The notes under the pieces: generated by a model | What the model was told of the DNA's origin: nothing | Database searches by the model: none | What the model saw: only the letters and a program-made list of their open reading frames with translations | Made by a program: the position numbers and the translations under genes | In this document: positions 7,170 through 11,897 of the stretch, one piece after another | Numbering within the stretch: the first letter of the stretch is position 1 | Layout of the letters: each line of letters opens with the position of its first letter | Assembly (NCBI GenBank): GCA_050698355.1 | Contig: JBOHBN010000208.1 | Span: forward strand, 1 to 11,897 | DNA length: 11,897 nucleotides | Source of the DNA: JBOHBN01 sp050698355 | GTDB taxonomy: Bacteria; Actinomycetota; Actinomycetes; Streptosporangiales; WHST01 | Direction: 5' to 3'

Positions 7170-7201
7170 CGTTCTCCTCTCGGCCTGCTCTCCCCGGACG
7201 C

Positions 7202-7230
7202 AGGCTATCCACACCGCGTTCCCAGTCGGG
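7202..7230 (-). promoter_or_regulatory. Candidate moxR promoter
   Basis: On the minus strand, CCCGAC (7230-7225) and TAGCCT (7207-7202) are separated by 17 bp. The -10 fits TANNNT, while the -35 matches only the GAC part of TTGAC. The predicted transcription start is about 26 bp before the moxR ATG. Weak evidence. Confidence 0.3.
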
Positions 7231-7265
7231 CTGATCACTACGCGCGGAGGGCAATGCCTCCCCGC

Positions 7266-7330
7266 GACCACATCGCGCGACCTACCCGGCCATGCTCCTT
7301 CTGTTCGTATCGCACGGTCAGCTCCTTCGC
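7266..7330. repeat. Dispersed repeat element, copy B (upstream of moxR)
   Basis: Second copy of the element at 807-870. It has two 17-bp units, GACCACATCGCGCGACC (7266-7282) and GTTCGTATCGCACGGTC (7303-7319), offset by 37 bp, then the shared tail TCAGCTCC..CGC. The gap between units has diverged in sequence but kept its length within one base. It sits between the Sua5 gene and moxR. A 25-codon frame on the minus strand (GTG preceded by AAGGAG) crosses it, but copy A does not preserve that frame, so I do not call a peptide. Confidence 0.55.
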
Positions 7331-7334
7331 CGGA

Positions 7335-7373
7335 TTCTCAGCGAACTCTCACCCTTTGATACGCGCATCTCAC
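7335..7373. promoter_or_regulatory. TCTCA(G/C) direct repeats, possible response-regulator site
   Basis: TCTCAG (7336-7341) and TCTCAC (7347-7352) repeat with an 11-bp period. A third TCTCAC (7368-7373) follows 21 bp on and overlaps the stop of the Sua5 gene. Direct repeats with one-turn spacing are how OmpR-family response regulators bind, so this could control the moxR operon. The binding protein is unknown. Confidence 0.3.
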
Positions 7374-8017
7374 GCGTCAGGCTCAATGTCCGGGAGCACC
7401 TCGCGCAGGTCCTCGACAAGGATCGCACCCTCGCGGCGGACGACCGGCACCGCGCCGGTGAGGTCGATGATGGTGGACGGGACGCCGCGTTCGCACGAAC
7501 CGCCGTCGAGGTACACGGCGACGCTGTCGCCCAACTGCTCACGGGCCTCGTCCACCGTGGTCGCGGGCGACTGCCCGGTCACATTGGCGCTGCTGACAGC
7601 CAGCGGGCCGGTCTCGGCGATGAGCTGCAGGGCGACCGGGTGCTCTGGCATGCGCACCGCCACCGTTCCCTTGCTGTCGCCGAGGTCCCAGGCGAGCGAC
7701 GACGCGTGTTGGAGTATCACGGTGAGGCCGCCGGGCCAGAACTGGCTGACGAGGGCCTGCGCGCTCTCCGGCACCTCGGCGACCACCCCGGCGAGCATGG
7801 TTTCCGACGCGACGAGCACCGGCACGGGCATGTCCCTGCCACGCGCCTTGGCGGTGAGGAGGGCGCCGACGGCCTCGGGCGTGAACGCGTCGGCGCCGAT
7901 GCCGTAGACGGTGTCGGTCGGGAGCACGATCAGCTCGCCGCGCCCGACGGCCTCCGCCGCCGCGTGCACGCCCTCGTCGCGCTCGTCGTCCTGGTCACAT
8001 GCGTACGTCTTGCTCAT
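7370..8017 (-). CDS. L-threonylcarbamoyladenylate synthase (Sua5/YrdC/TsaC family)
   Basis: This 215-residue enzyme makes threonylcarbamoyl-AMP from threonine, bicarbonate and ATP, the first step of the t6A modification at tRNA position 37. Family motifs are LPTDTVYGIG (32-41), the K57-A-R59 substrate-binding stretch, FWPGGLT (93-99), SSANVTG (142-148) and PSTIID (180-185). The length fits the short YrdC/TsaC type or a Sua5 lacking the C-terminal Sua5 domain. The ATG at 8017 overlaps the prmC stop as ATGA (8014-8017), so the two are translationally coupled. This gene follows prmC in most actinobacteria, for example the Rv1301 position in M. tuberculosis. Confidence 0.93.
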   Translation of the reverse strand: MSKTYACDQDDERDEGVHAAAEAVGRGELIVLPTDTVYGIGADAFTPEAVGALLTAKARGRDMPVPVLVASETMLAGVVAEVPESAQALVSQFWPGGLTVILQHASSLAWDLGDSKGTVAVRMPEHPVALQLIAETGPLAVSSANVTGQSPATTVDEAREQLGDSVAVYLDGGSCERGVPSTIIDLTGAVPVVRREGAILVEDLREVLPDIEPDA

Positions 8018-8856
8018 GGAAGGTAGCTTTCCGCAGTCCGATAGGCGGTCACGAAGCGGGGCCTGCCCGCCAGGTCACGGTGGTCCTCGACCCGTTCCCA
8101 GTACGGCAGGCTCGCGAGCACGGCTGGCGCTGACTCACCGTGGAGCGCGTCGTGCTCGCACGCAAGCGCCCCGCCGGGACGCAGCAGCCGGGAGGCGGTG
8201 TGGGCGACCGTACGCACGCCGTCGAGCCCGTCCGCACCGGCGAACAGCGCCGCGGCTGGGTCGTGGCGCACCTCGGGTGGCAGCTGCGTGCCGGCCGGCA
8301 CGTACGGCGGGTTCGCGACCACGAGGTCGACGCCCGCGTCCAGCTCGGCCAGGCAGCTCGCGGCGTCGGCATGATGCAGCCGCACCGGAGCGTCGGCGAG
8401 ATTGTGGCGTGCCCAGGCGTACGCCTCGTCGGCGCTCTCCACCGCGTGCACGGAAGCGGACGGGTGCTCGGTCGCAATCGCGAGCGCGACGGCGCCGGTA
8501 CCGGTGCACAGGTCCACGACGACCGGGGCTCCCCCGCGTCCCTGCAGGTCGGCCAGCGCCCAGTCGACGAGCACCTCGGTCTCCGGCCGGGGAACGAACA
8601 CTCCCGGCCCGACGGCCAGTTCCAGTCGGCGGAACCCCGCGACCCCGGTGATGTGCTGCAGCGGCTCCCCCGCCGCCCTGCGCTCGACCAGCGAGCCGTA
8701 CGCGGCCGCCTGCGCGCTCGTGAAGCCGCCCGCGAGCGCGACCCGGGCGCGCGGCACGTCGAGGACGTTCGCGGCCAGGATCTCCGCGTCGGTACGCGGC
8801 GAGGCGACGCCGGCCGCGGTGAGCCGCCGCGTGGCGTCGCCAACCTGCTCCCGCAC
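8014..8856 (-). CDS. prmC: Peptide chain release factor N5-glutamine methyltransferase
   Basis: PrmC (HemK) uses S-adenosylmethionine to methylate the glutamine of the GGQ motif of release factors; its substrate RF1 is encoded just upstream. With GTG 8856 as start the protein has 280 residues: an N-terminal helical domain, GEPLQHITG (63-71), PRPETE (89-94), the SAM-binding VVDLCTGTGAVAL (113-125) and the catalytic NPPY (182-185). The frame is open to an ATG at 8904, but that ATG and the next ten codons lie inside a palindromic repeat (8875-8932) and do not look like PrmC, so I prefer the GTG with GGTGG six bases upstream. Its stop overlaps the next start as ATGA. Confidence 0.92.
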   Translation of the reverse strand: MREQVGDATRRLTAAGVASPRTDAEILAANVLDVPRARVALAGGFTSAQAAAYGSLVERRAAGEPLQHITGVAGFRRLELAVGPGVFVPRPETEVLVDWALADLQGRGGAPVVVDLCTGTGAVALAIATEHPSASVHAVESADEAYAWARHNLADAPVRLHHADAASCLAELDAGVDLVVANPPYVPAGTQLPPEVRHDPAAALFAGADGLDGVRTVAHTASRLLRPGGALACEHDALHGESAPAVLASLPYWERVEDHRDLAGRPRFVTAYRTAESYLP

Positions 8857-8874
8857 GGCGTTCCACCCCCCACT

Positions 8875-8932
8875 CCGGTGATCATGAAGCATGTCCGTAG
8901 TCATAGCTACGACGACCTTTCATAATCACCGG
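8875..8932. repeat. 58-bp palindromic repeat, copy 2 (upstream of prmC)
   Basis: An imperfect inverted repeat running from CCGGTGATCATGAA at one end to TTCATAATCACCGG at the other, with TAGCTACGAC near the centre. About 20 of 29 positions pair. Its reverse complement matches the repeat at 11859-11897 at nearly all aligned positions through the first half. It ends 18 bp before the preferred prmC GTG start, so in the mRNA it would form a hairpin just upstream of the ribosome-binding site. Confidence 0.75.
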
Positions 8933-8974
8933 GATGGGGCGACACCACACCGTTCGAGCCGGCGTCGATCGCGC

Positions 8975-10042
8975 TCATGCCGAGGCGAGCCGTTCCTGCG
9001 CGTCGGCATCGACGAGCGAGGTGATCACCGGGTCCAGGGCGCCCTCCAGGACCTGGTCCAGGTTGTACGCCTTGTAGCCGGTGCGGTGATCGGAGATGCG
9101 GTTCTCCGGGAAGTTGTACGTGCGGACGCGTTCGGACCGGTCGACCGTACGGACCTGACTCCGACGCGCGCTTGCCTGCTCACGCTCAGCTTCCTCCTGG
9201 CGGATCGCGAGCAGCTTGGCGCGCAGCATCCGCATCGCGCGCTCGCGGTTCTGCAGCTGGCTGCGCTCGTTCTGGCAGGACACCACGACGCCGGTCGGCT
9301 GGTGGGTGATGCGCACGGCGGAGTCGGTGGTGTTGACGCTCTGCCCGCCGGGCCCGGAGGAGCGAAACACGTCGATGCGCAGGTCTTTCTCCTCGATCTC
9401 GACCTCGAACTCCTCGGCCTCGGGGAACACGAGGACGCCGGCCGCCGAGGTGTGGATGCGGCCCTGCGACTCGGTCACCGGCACGCGCTGTACCCGGTGC
9501 ACGCCGCCCTCGAACCGCAGCAGCCCGTACGGACCCTCCCCCGGCTCGACCGCGCCCCTGGCCTTGACCGCGACCGTGACGTCCTTGTAGCCGCCGAGCC
9601 CCGACTCGGTCCTGTCGAGCACCTCGACGGCGAACCCCAGCCGCTCGGCGTAGCGGGTGTACATCCGCAGCAGGTCGGCGGCGAACAGCGCGGACTCCTC
9701 GCCGCCCTCGCCCGCCTTCACCTCGAGCAGCGCGTCCTTGTCCGCGGACGGGTCGCGGGGGGTGAGCAGGTGGTGCAGGCGGTCGCCGAGCGCGGAGGTG
9801 CGCTCCTCCAGCGACGTCACCTCCGCGGCGAAGGACGCGTCCTGGGAGGCCAGCTCGCGCGCCGCCTCCAGGTCGGCCTCGGCCGCGCTCAATGCGGCGT
9901 GCGTCTCCACGATGCGGTGCAACGTCGCATACCTGCGGCCCAGATCACGTACCCTGCCCTGGTCGGCGTGCACGGCAGGGTCGGCCAGCCGGCGCTCGAG
10001 CTCGGCATGCTCGGTCAGCAGCTCGGCCGGGACATCGACCAC
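8975..10042 (-). CDS. prfA: Peptide chain release factor 1
   Basis: RF1 reads UAA and UAG and triggers peptide release on the ribosome. The protein has 355 residues with GTG 10042 as start, which has GGAGG seven bases upstream; an in-frame ATG at 10075 would add 11 residues not typical of the family. The coiled N-terminal domain spans about 5-100. The stop-codon-reading tripeptide is P-V-T at 188-190 in RVPVTESQGRIHTSA, the RF1-type PxT (RF2 has SPF). The catalytic GGQ is at 232-234 in RSSGPGGQSVN, whose glutamine is the PrmC substrate. The conserved NFPENRISDHR segment is near the C-terminus. It lies between rpmE and prmC, the usual order. Confidence 0.97.
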   Translation of the reverse strand: MVDVPAELLTEHAELERRLADPAVHADQGRVRDLGRRYATLHRIVETHAALSAAEADLEAARELASQDASFAAEVTSLEERTSALGDRLHHLLTPRDPSADKDALLEVKAGEGGEESALFAADLLRMYTRYAERLGFAVEVLDRTESGLGGYKDVTVAVKARGAVEPGEGPYGLLRFEGGVHRVQRVPVTESQGRIHTSAAGVLVFPEAEEFEVEIEEKDLRIDVFRSSGPGGQSVNTTDSAVRITHQPTGVVVSCQNERSQLQNRERAMRMLRAKLLAIRQEEAEREQASARRSQVRTVDRSERVRTYNFPENRISDHRTGYKAYNLDQVLEGALDPVITSLVDADAQERLASA

Positions 10043-10082
10043 GGTGTTTCCTCCGGTAGGCAAGTAACGGCACACACAGTCG

Positions 10083-10123
10083 GGCGCCGGTGCGGGACCG
10101 ACAGGTCTCCTCGCACCGACGCC
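10083..10123 (-). ncRNA. Strong hairpin between rpmE and prfA (terminator or attenuator)
   Basis: On the minus strand GGCGTCGGTGCG pairs with CGCACCGGCGCC over 12 bp with a single G-U pair. The pair is wobble only in minus-strand RNA, which fits that direction of transcription. The 17-nt loop can form an inner GACC-TGTC-GGTC stem. It begins 10 bp after the rpmE stop and ends about 40 bp before the prfA start. There is no U-tract, so partial termination, processing or mRNA stabilisation are all possible. Confidence 0.55.
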
Positions 10124-10132
10124 TGTGCGAAG

Positions 10133-10375
10133 CTACTTCTTCTTGCCGCCTGTGCCACCCTTGCCGGACTGGGCCTTGGCGTAGCGCCGCTGGAAGCGGG
10201 CAACCCGGCCGCCACTGTCCAGGATCTTCTGCTTGCCGGTGTAGAACGGGTGGCAGTTCGAGCACACGTCGGCGTGGATCACGCCGTTCGGCGCGGTGCT
10301 GCGCGTCGTGAACGTGGCGCCGCAGCTGCAGGTCACCTGCGTCTCGACGTACTCAGGGTGGATTCCAGACTTCAC
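10133..10375 (-). CDS. rpmE: 50S ribosomal protein L31 (zinc-binding type)
   Basis: An 80-residue L31 that begins MKSGIHPEY and contains CSC (C16, C18) and CSNC (C38, C41), the four-cysteine zinc site of the C+ type, then the highly conserved HPFYTGKQKILDSGGRVARF. The C-terminus is a Lys/Gly tail. I chose GTG 10375 over the ATG immediately before it (10378) because family members start directly with MK-x-GIHP and the AGGAG then has five-base spacing; the ATG would have only two. Actinobacteria often also have a cysteine-free paralogue used in zinc starvation, which is not in this window. Confidence 0.96.
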   Translation of the reverse strand: MKSGIHPEYVETQVTCSCGATFTTRSTAPNGVIHADVCSNCHPFYTGKQKILDSGGRVARFQRRYAKAQSGKGGTGGKKK

Positions 10376-10396
10376 CATGTCTCCTTGGTCGCGTCA

Positions 10397-10437
10397 GCGC
10401 CGGGTCACCATCGCGGTGGCGAGGTGGGAGGCGGCGC
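10397..10437 (-). promoter_or_regulatory. Possible structured leader of rpmE
   Basis: The region just before rpmE can fold into an outer stem GCGCCG/CGGCGC (10432-10437 with 10397-10402) enclosing a hairpin CACC-GCGAT-GGTG (10418-10406). L31 leader RNAs used for autoregulation are known in actinobacteria. I cannot confirm that this matches their consensus. Confidence 0.35.
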
Positions 10438-10511
10438 CGGATACCCGCATAACAGTGTGCCAGACGGCGATGTTCCCGCCCGCACCGCCGCCCACCGGTA
10501 CGTTGCCGGGC

Positions 10512-11843
10512 TCAGTACGTGCGGTGCGACTCGAAGTAGAAACCGCGCCTGCTGATGGCGATCCGCGTCCCGGCGACGATCGTCTGCGGCTGGTTGGGCT
10601 GCAGTAGCACCCACCCGGTGGCGCCGGGGGCGAGGATGTGCGTCCCGTTGGCCGACTCCAGGTCGACGATCTGCACGTTCCACCCGTCCAGCGTCACCAT
10701 CGCGTGCGACCGGGACACGAGCGCGTCCGGATCGTTGATCGAGACGGGCACCGCGTGGCCGCGCTCGACCTCGTGGTGGCGTTCGGGCTCACGCCCGATG
10801 ATGTACGTGGTGTCCAGCCGGAACGTCCGGCCGTCGTCCAGCACCAGGACGCCGAGCGGCGGGCGCTTGCCCGGCTTCGGCACGTGCGTGAGCTGCACCA
10901 TCGAGATGCCGCACACCGCGCAGGAACGCGCCTCGGGGTGGTTGAAGTGCTCGTTCTTGCAGTGGATCCCGAGCACCTCCGGCGCACCGTCGGCCTGCGC
11001 CGCCTCCGCACCGTCGGTCATCGTGTGCGGGCCGACCTGGGCCCGGGACGGTTCCTCCGGGGACGAAGCCGCAGCGCCCTCGGGCGCGGGCGGGCCGGCC
11101 GGGGGCGGTTCCGGCACAGGTGGCGGCCCGGGGGATGGTGACGGTTCCGGCGGCTGCTGCATCTCGGCGGCGGGGACCGCGTGCTTCGCCCGACGGTGGG
11201 GCGGGGCCTCCTGCGCGTCCGCCGGCTCGGGCGGTACGTCGACCGGGGCGCGGCCCAGCGGCCGGAATCCGCTCGGGGGTCGCTCCTCCGCGTGGTCCGC
11301 GGTCCCTGCCGCCGGCGCGGCCTCGTCGGCGACGGGCGGCTCGGGCAGGGCGGCGATCGGGCCGTCCGCGTCGTCCCCGGTCAGCGCGAAGCCGCCGGCG
11401 GGCACCACGCCGTTGTCCAGGCGCGCGCCGATGGACACCGCACCCATGGGGTTGGCGCCGAGCGACGCGGTGATCGCGCTGGATCCGTGCAGCACCCGGT
11501 CGGTCCACGTCACGGCGTCCGCGCCCTCGAGCCGAACGTCTCCCTCAGCCGTACGGGCGACCGCGGTTGCGGCGCCGCGGACCAGCAGCGCCTGCCCCTC
11601 GGATGTCGGGCCGTACGCGACGAGCGCGGGCGGCGTCTCCATCGCGAGGACCGCTGCGGCCACCCGGCGGACGAACCGGCGGCCGTCGCCGCCCTCGGCC
11701 GCCACCCGCTCGAGTACGCCGAGCAGCTCCTCCGACCTCGCCTGCTGGGCCGTACCGCACAGCAGGACCAGGTCGCCGGCCCGCGCGAGCATGCCTTCTC
11801 CCGGCGTGGGCCGCAGCACGGTTTCGGTGGTGTTGATGTCCAT
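10512..11843 (-). CDS. FHA-domain protein with zinc-ribbon-like motif
   Basis: A 443-residue protein in four parts. Residues 1-150 form an ordered domain I do not recognise (starts PTPGEGMLARAGDLVLLCGT at 12-31). Residues 160-290 are a Pro/Ala/Glu-rich, probably disordered linker. Residues 293-313 hold a zinc-ribbon-like motif (C295, H299, C308, C311 in CKNEHFNHPEARSCAVCG). Residues 330-440 are a forkhead-associated domain with the phosphothreonine-binding signature IIGRE (G350-R351), VSRSHA (S377, R378, H380) and SANGTH (N399-G400). FHA domains bind phosphothreonine, so a partner of a PknB-like kinase is likely. There are no membrane segments. ATG 11843 has a GGGGAGGG run upstream. The transcription regulator gene rho often sits before rpmE in related genomes; here this gene does. 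Confidence 0.85.
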   Translation of the reverse strand: MDINTTETVLRPTPGEGMLARAGDLVLLCGTAQQARSEELLGVLERVAAEGGDGRRFVRRVAAAVLAMETPPALVAYGPTSEGQALLVRGAATAVARTAEGDVRLEGADAVTWTDRVLHGSSAITASLGANPMGAVSIGARLDNGVVPAGGFALTGDDADGPIAALPEPPVADEAAPAAGTADHAEERPPSGFRPLGRAPVDVPPEPADAQEAPPHRRAKHAVPAAEMQQPPEPSPSPGPPPVPEPPPAGPPAPEGAAASSPEEPSRAQVGPHTMTDGAEAAQADGAPEVLGIHCKNEHFNHPEARSCAVCGISMVQLTHVPKPGKRPPLGVLVLDDGRTFRLDTTYIIGREPERHHEVERGHAVPVSINDPDALVSRSHAMVTLDGWNVQIVDLESANGTHILAPGATGWVLLQPNQPQTIVAGTRIAISRRGFYFESHRTY

Positions 11844-11858
11844 CTACCCCAACCCTCC

Positions 11859-11897
11859 CCGGTGATCATGAAAGGTCGTCGTAGCTATAGCTACGAC
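11859..11897. repeat. Palindromic repeat, copy 1 (cut by window end)
   Basis: From CCGGTGATCATGAAAGGTC it runs into the perfect 20-bp palindrome GTCGTAGCTATAGCTACGAC, where the window ends. If the symmetry continues, the full element would be 58 bp, the same length as the copy at 8875-8932. It lies 15 bp before the ATG of the FHA gene, the same relation as the other copy has to prmC. Confidence 0.75.

Noticed and set aside
5094..7907. Plus-strand open frame of 937 codons opposite the VWA, DUF58, moxR and Sua5 genes
   Set aside because: Antisense to four genes with intact motifs; composition is Arg/Ala/Gly/His-rich as expected for an out-of-frame shadow.
10439..10465. TGGCAC..TATGC resembling a sigma-54 promoter before rpmE
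   Set aside because: Actinobacteria generally lack sigma-54, the second box is a poor match, and a single match in GC-rich DNA is weak.
1..11897. CRISPR array, tRNA or rRNA genes
   Set aside because: I saw no regularly spaced repeats with unique spacers and no tRNA or rRNA-like sequence on either strand by eye; a tRNA covariance scan would settle it.

Overview
This window is chromosomal DNA from a high-GC actinobacterium. The evidence is strong GC bias at third codon positions, GTG starts, zinc-type L31, TANNNT-like -10 boxes, and the gene order rpmE-prfA-prmC-sua5-...-glyA-wecA-atp, which is the conserved actinobacterial block leading into the F1Fo ATP synthase operon. Every gene I can support is on the minus strand, so transcription runs from high to low coordinates.

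Layout in transcription order: (1) a 443-residue FHA protein with a zinc-ribbon-like motif (11843-10512), preceded by half of a palindromic repeat cut off by the window end; (2) a translation block of rpmE, prfA, prmC and a Sua5/YrdC gene (10375-7370), with hairpins around rpmE and a second copy of the palindromic repeat just before prmC; (3) a three-gene MoxR ATPase / DUF58 / VWA operon (7169-4180), translationally coupled and closed by a hairpin over the last stop codon; (4) a 123-bp MITE-like element with 15-bp inverted ends and a TTA duplication (4024-4146); (5) glyA, full length but interrupted by one in-frame TAA (3942-2665), followed 13 bp later by wecA (2651-1548); (6) a 446-bp intergenic region with a hairpin, a textbook CRP-type site and a plausible promoter; (7) the start of the ATP synthase operon: a small AtpZ/AtpI-type protein, AtpI, and the first 125 codons of atpB.

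How the genes fit together: RF1 (prfA) terminates translation and PrmC methylates its GGQ glutamine. The Sua5 protein starts tRNA t6A synthesis and L31 is a ribosomal protein. GlyA supplies one-carbon units and glycine, and WecA starts lipid-linked cell-envelope glycan synthesis. The MoxR operon looks like an insertion into an otherwise conserved order.

The main points for a second look are the nonsense codon in glyA, the MITE beside it, two families of short repeats placed at 5' gene boundaries, the CRP-type site ahead of atp genes, and a candidate response-regulator site ahead of moxR. I did not find a clear new multi-gene defence or biosynthetic system; the novelty here is mostly in the small repeats and regulatory DNA.
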